Source: Streptomyces humi (GTDB lineage: Bacteria > Actinomycetota > Actinomycetes > Streptomycetales > Streptomycetaceae). From it: a stretch of 64,000 nucleotides of DNA. The stretch is taken from positions 30,117-94,116 of the forward strand of contig NZ_LBMU02000101.1 of NCBI RefSeq assembly GCF_001005085.2, in the 5' to 3' direction. Both the position numbers and the translations under genes were made by a program. Shown here in pieces: positions 1 to 7,814 of the stretch (the first letter of the stretch is position 1; each line of letters begins with the position of its first letter). The notes below the pieces were generated by a model. The model was not told where the DNA came from and searched no databases. It was given only the letters and a program-made list of their open reading frames with translations.

Positions 1-684
1 GTCGCCCGTGTACTCCCACGAGTTCGACGTCACCTTGAAGGACTTGCCGATGCCACCGGTCGCGATCACCACGGCGGGCGCTTCCAGGACGAAGAAACGG
101 CCGGTCTCACGCTCGTAGGCGAAGACGCCGGAGACCCGTGTGCCGTCCTTGAGGATCCTCGTGACCGTGCACTCCTGGAAGACCTTCAGCCGGGACTCGT
201 AGTCACCGGTCTCGCGGTGGTCCTCCTGCTGGAGCGAGACGATCTTCTGTTGCAGGGTCCGGATCAGTTCGAGGCCCGTGCGGTCGCCGACGTGGGCGAG
301 GCGCGGGTACTCGTGGCCGCCGAAGTTGCGCTGGGAGATCTTCCCGTCCTTCGTGCGGTCGAAGAGCGCGCCCCAGGTCTCCAGCTCCCAGACCCGGTCC
401 GGGGCCTCCTTGGCGTGCAGTTCGGCCATCCGCCACTGGTTGAGGAACTTGCCGCCGCGCAGGGTGTCGCGGAAGTGCACCTGCCAGTTGTCGTGCTCGT
501 TGACGTTGGCCATGGCCGCCGCGATGCCGCCCTCGGCCATCACCGTGTGCGCCTTGCCGAACAGCGACTTGCAGATCACCGCCGTACGGGCGCCCCGCTC
601 GCGCGCCTCGATCGCGGCGCGCAGTCCGGCCCCGCCGGCGCCGACGACCACGACGTCCCACTGCTGCCGCTCCACCGCTGCCAT
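1..684 (-). CDS. sdhA: succinate dehydrogenase/fumarate reductase flavoprotein subunit (3' end outside window)
   Basis: This is the first 228 residues of the FAD-carrying catalytic subunit of a respiratory succinate:quinone oxidoreductase; the gene runs off the left window edge. The N-terminus has the Rossmann dinucleotide fold VVVVGAGGAGLRAA, followed by a stretch around KAHTVMAEGGIAA that contains the histidine normally used for covalent FAD attachment. The ATG follows the cytochrome b-like gene by 16 bp in the same direction, so the two are probably co-transcribed, with the iron-sulfur subunit expected further left. The family assignment is secure. Whether it works as succinate dehydrogenase or fumarate reductase cannot be told from this part. 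Confidence 0.93.
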   Translation of the reverse strand, partial: MAAVERQQWDVVVVGAGGAGLRAAIEARERGARTAVICKSLFGKAHTVMAEGGIAAAMANVNEHDNWQVHFRDTLRGGKFLNQWRMAELHAKEAPDRVWELETWGALFDRTKDGKISQRNFGGHEYPRLAHVGDRTGLELIRTLQQKIVSLQQEDHRETGDYESRLKVFQECTVTRILKDGTRVSGVFAYERETGRFFVLEAPAVVIATGGIGKSFKVTSNSWEYTGD

Positions 685-700
685 CAGAAGGCCCCACTCG

Positions 701-1522
701 TTAGAAGAATCGCGGATCGTCGAAGACACCGGACGCGAGCAGATAGACGTAGAAGTCGGCGAGCGCCACGCTCACCAACGACGCCCAGGCGAGCAGCATG
801 TGCCGGGCGTTGAGCCGGCCGACGAACTGCCACGCCTTGTAGCGCACGGGGTGTTTGGAGAAGTGCTTGAGCTTGCCGCCGACGATGTGCCGGCAGGAGT
901 GGCAGGACAGCGTGTACAGCCAGATCAGCGTGATGTTGACCAGGAAGACCAGGGTGCCGAGACCCATGTGGCCCCAGTTCTCGTGGGTGTCCCGGAAGGA
1001 CAGGACCGTGTCGTAGGTCAGCACGCAGGCGACCAGCAGGGCGGCGTAGAAGAAGTACCGGTGGATGTTCTGGAGGATCAGCGGGAAGCGGGTCTCACCG
1101 GTGTACTTGGCGTGCGGCTCGGCCACCGCGCAGGCCGGCGGGGACGCCCAGAAGCTGCGGTAGTAGGCCTTGCGGTAGTAGTAGCAGGTCAGGCGGAAGC
1201 CCAGCGGGAAGATCAGGATGATGATCGCCGGGGAGATCGCCCACCAGCTGCCGAACAGGTCGGCGTTCGGCCCGGACGGCATGTCCTTGCAGTTCTCGGC
1301 CAGACAGGGCGAGTAGAACGGCGAGACGTACGGCGCCGAGTAGTAGTGGGCGTTCGCGAAGGCCCGCCAGGTCGAGTAGACGACGAACGCGAACAGACCG
1401 GCCGCGGTGACGGCGGGCGCCAGCCACCAACGGTCGGTCCGCAGGTGCGGGGCGGAGATCGCGGCGCGCGTACGGGTGCGTACGCCGCCGCTGTTCGGAT
1501 GTGGTTCCGTACCAGTGGCCAA
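701..1522 (-). CDS. succinate dehydrogenase/fumarate reductase cytochrome b-like membrane subunit
   Basis: A 273-residue protein with about five hydrophobic segments, placed directly upstream of the flavoprotein gene. It should be the membrane anchor that carries haem b and passes electrons between the enzyme and quinone. Histidines suitable for haem ligation occur in or next to membrane segments (for example in QNIHRYFFY and SCHSCRHIVGG). The start is TTG with GGAG 7 bases upstream; no better ATG or GTG fits. It belongs to the single-polypeptide cytochrome b type, not the small paired SdhC/SdhD type. The role is inferred from gene order and topology. Confidence 0.75.
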   Translation of the reverse strand: MATGTEPHPNSGGVRTRTRAAISAPHLRTDRWWLAPAVTAAGLFAFVVYSTWRAFANAHYYSAPYVSPFYSPCLAENCKDMPSGPNADLFGSWWAISPAIIILIFPLGFRLTCYYYRKAYYRSFWASPPACAVAEPHAKYTGETRFPLILQNIHRYFFYAALLVACVLTYDTVLSFRDTHENWGHMGLGTLVFLVNITLIWLYTLSCHSCRHIVGGKLKHFSKHPVRYKAWQFVGRLNARHMLLAWASLVSVALADFYVYLLASGVFDDPRFF

Positions 1523-1570
1523 CGGATGACTCCGGTCGGTTCGGGGATCGGGGGCCTGCGGGCGGCGCTC

Positions 1571-1861
1571 CTACGGCGCGCGCCGGTCGCGGGCGCCGAG
1601 ACCCTCGTCGTCCGTGTCCGTCCACAGGTTGATGTCGTACGGGTCGTCGGAGATGGTGACGAGATCGGGGCGCTTGCCGGGGGCGCCGGCGTGGGCCGCC
1701 TCCCGCAGCAGTGCCACGCTCTCGCGCAGGTGATCGGCGTCGGCGCGGACACGGCGCATCTCCAGTCCGCCGCTTCCGAGCTGCTGCTCCAGGCGGCCGA
1801 CGGACCGGTTCAGGTCCTCAAGGCAGCGCTGGACTGACGTCAGGTCGTCGTGCACGGACAT
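1571..1861 (-). CDS. small hypothetical protein
   Basis: A 96-residue soluble, charged protein with no signal or membrane segment. The first 55 residues have a heptad-like pattern (leucines in DLTSVQRCLEDLNRSVGRL and onwards) that suggests a short coiled coil. The ATG has a GTGAGG ribosome-binding site. The gene is the first of the minus-strand group leading into the succinate dehydrogenase genes, about 48 bp upstream of the cytochrome b-like gene, so it may share their promoter. I do not recognise the family and propose no function. Confidence 0.6.
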   Translation of the reverse strand: MSVHDDLTSVQRCLEDLNRSVGRLEQQLGSGGLEMRRVRADADHLRESVALLREAAHAGAPGKRPDLVTISDDPYDINLWTDTDDEGLGARDRRAP

Positions 1862-2195
1862 GACGTGACCTCACTTCCACGGACTCCAGGTCCAAGGCGG
1901 CAACGTTCATGCGCCTGCGAGTGTTGCGCGTCACACCTGCCGATGTGAAGCCATGTGCAGCGATTGGCGGATTGCATGCCTCCGTCGCGCGCCCGCACGC
2001 GCTCTCTGTGCGCCGGGGCATTGCGCCGCACGGGTGGCCTTTGACCGTCCCCGCCGCCGTGTCGTCCCCGGCCGACGGACCCCGTCCATTTCAGTGGGGT
2101 CCGTACTTCTGACGTACATGTGATCAACTCCAAAATACCCCCAAATGTGAACAGACCGCACCCGTGTTCACGGGGCCTCCCGGAGGTAAGCAGAG
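1862..2195. promoter_or_regulatory. divergent promoter region with a 9-12-9 inverted repeat
   Basis: This 334-bp gap separates the minus-strand succinate dehydrogenase group from the plus-strand binding-protein gene, so it must hold promoters for both. It carries a perfect inverted repeat, ACGGACCCC at 2075-2083 and GGGGTCCGT at 2096-2104, about 90 bases before the binding-protein start. This could be an operator or an mRNA hairpin. No coding signal stands out. Confidence 0.45.
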
Positions 2196-4451
2196 ATGTC
2201 TCACCACGGCGTCGGCCACAGCGCCCGTTCAGGGGCGCGGGGAACTGCGCGACCAGCCACGACGGCGCGGCAGTCGAACGACGGCGGCACCCTCCGGCGC
2301 GACCAGCGGAACCTCGCCCGTGCCGTCGGCTTCCTCGCCGCAGGCGCGCTGGCCGTCCCCCTCCTCGCCGGCTGCGGCTCCGACGACGAGGGCAGCAAGC
2401 CGCTCGCCGCGCAGGACATCGCGGCGGCCGCCCGGGACTCGGTCGCCGAGGGCGGCACGCTCAAGATGGCCGTGGACGCCGTACCGGAGACCCTCAACAC
2501 CTTCCAGGCCGACGCCGACGCCGGCACCACCCGGGTCGCCCAGGCCGTCCTGCCGTCCATGTTCACCATCGACGCCACCGGCAAGCCGGTCCGCAACCCC
2601 GACTACCTGGAGTCCGCGAAGGTCATCGAGACCGAGCCGCGCCAGGTCGTCCTCTACAAGCTCAACCAGCAGGCCGTCTGGAGCGACGGCCGGGAGATCG
2701 GCGCCGCCGACTTCGCCGCCCAGTGGCGCGCCCTGTCCGGCAAGGACTCCGCCTACTGGACCGCCCGCAACGCCGGCTACGACCGCATCGCCCGGATCGA
2801 GCGCGGCGCCAACGACCTGGAGGTCCGGGTCACCTTCGACCGGCCGTACGCCGACTGGAAGTCGCTGTTCTCGCCGCTGTACCCGAAGGACGTCATGGGC
2901 ACCCCGGACACCTTCAACGACGGTGCCCGCCGCAAGCTGGCCGTCACGGCCGGACCCTTCCGGGTCGACCGGGTCGACCCCGCCAAGAAGGACGTGGTCC
3001 TCACCCGCAACCCGCGCTGGTGGGGCCGCCCGGCCAAGCTCGACGAGATCGACCTGCACGCCGTCTCCCGTGAGAAGCGGGCCTCGGCGCTCGCCGCCGG
3101 CACCGTGGACGTCGCCGACATCGACGCCTCCGAGGCCGAGCGGATCATCATCGCCGGGCGCGGCAAGGGCACCGGCACACCGTTGCAGGGCGCCGGCAAG
3201 ACCTCCGCGAGGAAGCTGCGCTCCTGGGCGCTGACCCTCGGCATGGACGAGGAGAAGCTGCCGAAGGGGCCGAAGAAGCTCCGCAGGACCATCGCGAAGT
3301 GGCTGGAGCAGCAGCAGGAACTGCGCGCCTTCGACGTCCGCAAGTCGCTGGAGCCCGCCTACACCCAGCTCGCCCTGAACGGCTCCGAGGGCCCGCTCGC
3401 CGACGAGCGGGTGCGCCGCGCCGTGGCCCGCGCGCTCGACCGCCAGTCCCTCGCCAAGCTGGTCCTCGCCCCGCTGGGCCTGCCCGCCGTGCCGGTCGGC
3501 AGCCACCTCGGCCTCTCCGGACAGGCCGTCTACACCGACAGCAGCGGAGCGCTCGGCGGCCTCGACACCCACGAGGCGCAGGCGCTGCTCGCCGACGCGG
3601 GCTGGGTGGCCGGAGGGCCGGTCAAGGCCGGCGGCAAGGCGGCCGGCCCGGCGGAAGAGAAGACCGGGAACGGCGAGAAGGGCGACAAAAGCGACAAGAG
3701 CGACAAGGAAGACAAGTCCGACGGCGGGCGGGACGGCCAGTACGTCGTCGGGGAGGACGACAAGGGACCCGACGGCAAGGACACCCGCGACCACCAGAAG
3801 GACCACGCGCACGGGGCACCGGGGGCGTACGCGCCGAAGGGCACCGCCGCGCCCAAGGGGGCGGGGGCGCCGGCCGGACCGCTGGCCAAGGACGGGCAGG
3901 CGCTCTCGCTGCGGTTCGTGCTGCCGTCCGGGCCGGGCTCGGAGACGCTCCAGGCGGTCGCCGACCAGATCACGAGGATGCTGGACAAGGTGGGGATCCT
4001 GACCGAGGTCAAGAAGGTCCCGGACGACAGCTACTTCAAGGACCACATCGCCGCCGGGCAGTACGACCTCGCGCTCTACTCCTGGCCGGCGTCCGCGTTC
4101 CCGGCGACCGACGCGCGGCCGATCTACGCCAAGCCGGTGGTGGCGGCCGACGGCTCGCTGAACGTCGAGCAGAACTACACGCGGATCGGCACCGACCAGG
4201 TGGACCAGCTCTTCGACCAGGCACTGGGCACCCTGGACGAGGGCGAGGCGGACGGTCTGCTGCGCAAGGCGGACTCCCGGATCTGGGCCTCGGCGGGGTC
4301 GCTGCCGCTGTACCAGCGCCCCCAGATCGTGGGCGCCCGCAACGGCCTGGTGAACGTCGGGGCGTTCGGCTTCCAGACCCCCGTGTACCAGGACATGGGC
4401 TTCCTGAAGAAGGGCGCGAAGGTCTCCGCGAGCCCATCACCGAAGAGCTGA
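2196..4451 (+). CDS. orphan ABC transporter substrate-binding lipoprotein, family 5 (oligopeptide type)
   Basis: A 751-residue extracytoplasmic solute-binding protein of the SBP_bac_5 family, which captures peptides or similar ligands for an ABC importer. The lipobox LLAGC places the lipidated cysteine at residue 60, after an unusually long charged N-region with RRDQRNL, which could be a Tat-type signal. The typical fold begins around GGTLKMAVD. Residues about 478-570 form a Lys/Asp/Gly-rich low-complexity insertion not seen in standard members, which are about 540 residues. The start has a GGAGGT site 8 bases upstream. No permease or ATPase genes accompany it; it may feed one of the importers downstream. 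Residues 12-22 are encoded by a dispersed repeat (see findings). Confidence 0.88.
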   Translation: MSHHGVGHSARSGARGTARPATTARQSNDGGTLRRDQRNLARAVGFLAAGALAVPLLAGCGSDDEGSKPLAAQDIAAAARDSVAEGGTLKMAVDAVPETLNTFQADADAGTTRVAQAVLPSMFTIDATGKPVRNPDYLESAKVIETEPRQVVLYKLNQQAVWSDGREIGAADFAAQWRALSGKDSAYWTARNAGYDRIARIERGANDLEVRVTFDRPYADWKSLFSPLYPKDVMGTPDTFNDGARRKLAVTAGPFRVDRVDPAKKDVVLTRNPRWWGRPAKLDEIDLHAVSREKRASALAAGTVDVADIDASEAERIIIAGRGKGTGTPLQGAGKTSARKLRSWALTLGMDEEKLPKGPKKLRRTIAKWLEQQQELRAFDVRKSLEPAYTQLALNGSEGPLADERVRRAVARALDRQSLAKLVLAPLGLPAVPVGSHLGLSGQAVYTDSSGALGGLDTHEAQALLADAGWVAGGPVKAGGKAAGPAEEKTGNGEKGDKSDKSDKEDKSDGGRDGQYVVGEDDKGPDGKDTRDHQKDHAHGAPGAYAPKGTAAPKGAGAPAGPLAKDGQALSLRFVLPSGPGSETLQAVADQITRMLDKVGILTEVKKVPDDSYFKDHIAAGQYDLALYSWPASAFPATDARPIYAKPVVAADGSLNVEQNYTRIGTDQVDQLFDQALGTLDEGEADGLLRKADSRIWASAGSLPLYQRPQIVGARNGLVNVGAFGFQTPVYQDMGFLKKGAKVSASPSPKS
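2230..2262 (+). repeat. dispersed GC-rich repeat, copy A
   Basis: This stretch contains CAGGGGCGCGGGGAACTGCG followed by CGACCAGCCAC. It is one of three near-identical copies in the window; the others lie in convergent intergenic regions at 39943-39985 and 45912-45955. This copy lies inside the coding sequence of a binding protein and encodes part of its long N-region. Confidence 0.7.
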
Positions 4452-4479
4452 CCGGTGCGGCGCGCCCCCTGTCCACCGG

Positions 4480-4517
4480 CGCCCGCGGCCTGGATCGTAC
4501 GATCCAGGCCGCGGGCG
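4480..4517. terminator. perfect 38-bp palindrome, probable terminator
   Basis: Two 19-base arms, the first reading CGCCCGCGGCCTGGATCGT, are exact reverse complements with no spacer. It starts 29 bp after the binding-protein stop and ends 34 bp before the next lipoprotein gene. Streptomyces terminators often lack a T tract, so a terminator is the likeliest reading; a protein-binding site is possible. Confidence 0.6.
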
Positions 4518-4551
4518 TCCGTCGTCCGTGCACGGGGGACAGGGGGCACAC

Positions 4552-5217
4552 ATGCGTGGCACGGGGCGACGGATCCGGGTGGCGGGACCGGCCGCGGTGG
4601 CTCTGGCGGCGGTTCTGACGGCCTGCACCGGCGGCGGTGACGGCGGCGGTGACGGTGGCCGCGACGCCAGGGCCGGGGCGTGCACGGACGGCACGTTCAC
4701 CTGGTCCGGCGTGACGCAGACGGACCGGCTGACCGGGGTCTCCGCGAGCGAACGGCTGGGAGCCGGCGGCGGCGTCCTGAAGAACCCGCTCCGCCGGGTA
4801 TACACCCCGCGCGTCTCGGTGCGGGCCGAAGGCCCGGCGATCTCCCCGGCCGAGGTCCTCTTCTCCCTCGGGAAGCGGATCGGTGAGATCGACTCCACGG
4901 CCGCCACCCTGGCGGCCGACGACAGCGGCACCACCTACGCCTTCACCGACGCGCACGCCGAGGCGCCGTCCCTGGACGCCGGTTTCACCGGACTCGACGG
5001 GGCCGGGGACTTCGTGGCCTACGCCGGGGTGCGGGAGGTGACCGGCACCTTCCGCCACTCCTGCCCCGACGGTGCCTCCAGTACCGGGCGGGCCCGGAGC
5101 TGGAAGGTCGACCTGAACGGGGTCCTCGACTGCGACGACGCCGTCGACGAGGCCCTCGCCCGGCAGGCCGCGCGGCTTTCCTGTGAGGCGGGTGCGGCAG
5201 CCGCGAAGAGTGGCTGA
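4552..5217 (+). CDS. hypothetical lipoprotein
   Basis: A 221-residue exported lipoprotein. The N-terminus is basic, then hydrophobic, then a lipobox LTAC at about residues 22-25, followed by a Gly/Asp-rich linker. The mature part contains three or four cysteines (for example GACTDG, FRHSCPDG, VLDCDD and RLSCEAG) that could form disulfides outside the cell. The ATG is preceded by AGGGGG; a GTG 24 bases upstream would only lengthen the signal sequence. It lies between a peptide-binding lipoprotein and typA, each side bounded by a hairpin, so it is probably a single-gene transcript. The family is not recognised. Confidence 0.75.
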   Translation: MRGTGRRIRVAGPAAVALAAVLTACTGGGDGGGDGGRDARAGACTDGTFTWSGVTQTDRLTGVSASERLGAGGGVLKNPLRRVYTPRVSVRAEGPAISPAEVLFSLGKRIGEIDSTAATLAADDSGTTYAFTDAHAEAPSLDAGFTGLDGAGDFVAYAGVREVTGTFRHSCPDGASSTGRARSWKVDLNGVLDCDDAVDEALARQAARLSCEAGAAAAKSG

Positions 5218-5224
5218 TCCGGCC

Positions 5225-5256
5225 CCTCCCGGGGCGTGTGTTCGGGCCCCGGGAGG
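5225..5256 (+). terminator. terminator after the hypothetical lipoprotein
   Basis: An 11-bp GC stem, CCTCCCGGGGC with GCCCCGGGAGG, and a 10-base loop, starting 7 bp after the stop codon. Confidence 0.6.
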
Positions 5257-5375
5257 CCGCGGCGGCGGCGGCCCAGTACCATGGGGTGAGGCCGTGGCGT
5301 GTTCAGCCCGGCAGGGTCCGCGGACACCGATGTACGCGCAGGCCCCTTCCTCACACTCCGGGAGTACGCCGCACT

Positions 5376-7283
5376 ATGGCCACGCGCCACGACATCCGCA
5401 ACGTCGCCATCGTCGCCCATGTCGACCACGGGAAGACGACCCTCGTCGACGCCATGCTGAAGCAGGCCGGTGCCTTCGCGGCGCACGCCGCCGAGTCGCT
5501 CGACGACCGAATGATGGACTCGAACGACCTGGAGCGTGAGAAGGGCATCACGATCCTGGCCAAGAACACGGCCGTGAAGTACCACCCCAAGGATGGCGGC
5601 GACGTCATCACCATCAACATCATCGACACCCCGGGCCACGCCGACTTCGGTGGCGAGGTCGAGCGCGGTCTGTCGATGGTGGACGCGGTGGTCCTGCTGG
5701 TCGACGCCTCCGAGGGCCCGCTGCCGCAGACCCGCTTCGTGCTGCGCAAGGCCCTCCAGCAGCGCCTGCCCGTCATCCTGTGCATCAACAAGACGGACCG
5801 CCCGGACTCCCGGATCGACGAGGTCGTCAACGAGACCTACGACCTCTTCCTCGACCTGGACGCCGACGAGGACCAGATCGAGTTCCCGATCGTCTACGCC
5901 TGCGCGCGTGACGGCGTGGCCTCGCTGACCAAGCCCGAGGACGGCACCGTCCCGCAGGACAGCGACAGCCTGGAGCCGTTCTTCTCCACCATCCTGTCGC
6001 ACGTCCCGGCCCCCGAGTACGACGAGGAGGCCCCGCTCCAGGCGCACGTCACCAACCTGGACGCCGACAACTTCCTCGGCCGTATCGCGCTGCTCCGCGT
6101 CGAGCAGGGCGAGCTGCGCAAGGGCCAGACCGTCACCTGGATCAAGCGTGACGGCACGATGGCCAACGTCCGCATCACCGAGCTGCTGATGACCGAGGCG
6201 CTCACCCGCAAGCCCGCCGAGGTGGCGGGCCCGGGTGACATCTGTGCCGTCGCCGGTATCGCGGAGATCATGATCGGTGAGACCCTCGCCGACCCCGAGA
6301 ACCCGATCCCGCTGCCGCTGATCACGGTCGACGAGCCGGCCATCTCGATGGTCATCGGCACGAACACCTCGCCGCTGGTCGGCCGTGGCGGTACCGGCAA
6401 GGGTGCCGACAACAAGGCCGCCGTCAAGGACCGCAAGGTGACCGCCCGCCAGGTCAAGGACCGCCTGGACCGCGAGCTGATCGGTAACGTGTCGCTGCGC
6501 GTGCTCGACACCGAGCGTCCGGACGCCTGGGAGGTCCAGGGCCGTGGTGAGCTGGCGCTCGCCATCCTGGTCGAGCAGATGCGCCGCGAGGGCTTCGAGC
6601 TGACCATCGGCAAGCCCCAGGTCGTCACGAAGCAGGTCGACGGCAAGACGTACGAGCCGGTCGAGCGCATGACGATCGACGTGCCCGAGGAGCACATGGG
6701 CGCGGTCACGCAGCTCATGGGCGTCCGCAAGGGCCGGATGGACAACATGTCCAACCACGGCTCGGGCTGGGTGCGCATGGAGTTCGTGGTGCCGTCCCGC
6801 GGTCTCATCGGCTTCCGGACCGAGTTCCTGACGCAGACCCGCGGCACGGGCATCGGGCACTCCATCCACGAGGGTCACGAGCCCTGGTTCGGCCCCCTCC
6901 AGACCCGCAACAACGGCTCCCTGGTCGCCGACCGCTCCGGTGCCGTCACCGCGTTCGCGATGACGAACCTCCAGGAGCGCGGTGTGCTGTTCACCGAGCC
7001 CGGCACCGAGGTGTACGAGGGCATGATCGTCGGCGAGAACTCCCGCTCCGACGACATGGACGTCAACATCACCAAGGAGAAGAAGCTCACGAACATGCGG
7101 TCGTCCTCGGCCGACACGTTCGAGGCGATCGTGCCGCCGCGCAAGCTCTCGCTGGAGCAGTCGCTGGAGTTCTGCCGTGACGACGAGTGCGTCGAGGTGA
7201 CCCCGGAGGCCGTCCGGATCCGCAAGGTGAACCTGGACGCCCGCGAGCGGGCCCGCGCCGCCAGCCGCGCCAAGCACGGCTGA
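5376..7283 (+). CDS. typA: translational GTPase TypA/BipA
   Basis: A 635-residue ribosome-associated GTPase of the elongation-factor family, linked in other bacteria to stress and low-temperature ribosome assembly. The G1 loop AHVDHGKTT is at residues 14-22, the switch region at LEREKGITI, G3 at DTPGHADFGGE and G4 at NKTD. EF-G-like domains and the TypA-specific C-terminal domain follow, and the length is that of typical actinobacterial TypA. The chosen ATG begins MATRHDIRNVAIVAHV, which matches the conserved N-terminus; a longer frame upstream is low-complexity and lacks family similarity. A hairpin terminator follows, so it is likely monocistronic. Confidence 0.96.
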   Translation: MATRHDIRNVAIVAHVDHGKTTLVDAMLKQAGAFAAHAAESLDDRMMDSNDLEREKGITILAKNTAVKYHPKDGGDVITINIIDTPGHADFGGEVERGLSMVDAVVLLVDASEGPLPQTRFVLRKALQQRLPVILCINKTDRPDSRIDEVVNETYDLFLDLDADEDQIEFPIVYACARDGVASLTKPEDGTVPQDSDSLEPFFSTILSHVPAPEYDEEAPLQAHVTNLDADNFLGRIALLRVEQGELRKGQTVTWIKRDGTMANVRITELLMTEALTRKPAEVAGPGDICAVAGIAEIMIGETLADPENPIPLPLITVDEPAISMVIGTNTSPLVGRGGTGKGADNKAAVKDRKVTARQVKDRLDRELIGNVSLRVLDTERPDAWEVQGRGELALAILVEQMRREGFELTIGKPQVVTKQVDGKTYEPVERMTIDVPEEHMGAVTQLMGVRKGRMDNMSNHGSGWVRMEFVVPSRGLIGFRTEFLTQTRGTGIGHSIHEGHEPWFGPLQTRNNGSLVADRSGAVTAFAMTNLQERGVLFTEPGTEVYEGMIVGENSRSDDMDVNITKEKKLTNMRSSSADTFEAIVPPRKLSLEQSLEFCRDDECVEVTPEAVRIRKVNLDARERARAASRAKHG

Positions 7284-7304
7284 CGCGAGCCGCCACAGCA
7301 GGAC

Positions 7305-7334
7305 GCCGGGCACCCCGCACCGCGGGGGCCCGGC
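7305..7334 (+). terminator. terminator after typA
   Basis: The stem pairs GCCGGGCACCCCGC with GCGGGGGCCCGGC (one bulged base), followed by the pyrimidine-rich TCTCTGTGTT. It lies 22 bp after the typA stop codon. Confidence 0.7.
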
Positions 7335-7814
7335 TCTCTGTGTTCAGGCCCCCGGGCCGAGGGATAGGGAAAACCCTAGGTCTTGCCGTGGAACGGCAAA
7401 GACGGACCGTACGGCACTAGGCTTTCTCACAGCGAGTGCTCCCCCCTGCGCCCATGCCGCAGCGGCCGGGATTCTGCAACTGGATTTTCATCCGACTCGC
7501 GTTCGGAATGCGAACATTCGCGACCGATAGATGTGTAACAAGTCCGTTTCGCAGGGATCTTTCGGCAAACCCTTTGTCCGGATTTTGGAAGATGTACGCC
7601 GAAGGTGTGATCGAACCGAGACCTTGCGAGTGTGGTTCGACCATGGCGGATGGCAGATAGTTAGGCGCGTAGAGCTCGGATCAACGAGTCGTGCGCCGTA
7701 GGCGGCGTCGACTCGCGGGCGCGGGGAGCACCTGACCGTTTCAGGCGCCGGTGACGGCGACGTGTCAAGTGCTCCTCCATGCGGTGAACCAATGGACTCA
7801 TGAGGAGGAGCCCC
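7335..7814 (+). promoter_or_regulatory. long AT-richer leader/promoter region of importer cluster 1
   Basis: A 480-bp gap with no convincing gene. GC falls to about 51 percent by hand count over 7501-7620, far below the surroundings. It contains several inverted repeats: TAGGG-aaaa-CCCTA (7365-7378), TTGCCGT-gga-ACGGCAA (7383-7399), TCGAACC/GGTTCGA (7611-7640), and a long hairpin GGAGCAC...GTGCTCC (7725-7775) that ends 39 bases before the start codon. A possible -10 box TAGGCT lies at 7418-7423. Together these suggest a long regulated leader. Confidence 0.5.

Noticed and set aside
278..1837. Long open frame on the plus strand across the succinate dehydrogenase genes
   Set aside because: It is the antisense of genes with clear family motifs; such frames are common in high-GC DNA.
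4528..4552. GTG at 4528 as start of the small lipoprotein
   Set aside because: The ATG at 4552 has AGGGGG upstream and gives a normal lipoprotein signal; the longer form adds HGGQGAH before it.
7611..7645. GGTTCGA, a T-loop-like motif in the cluster 1 leader
   Set aside because: It pairs with an upstream TCGAACC in an inverted repeat; the flanks do not form a T-stem or a cloverleaf.
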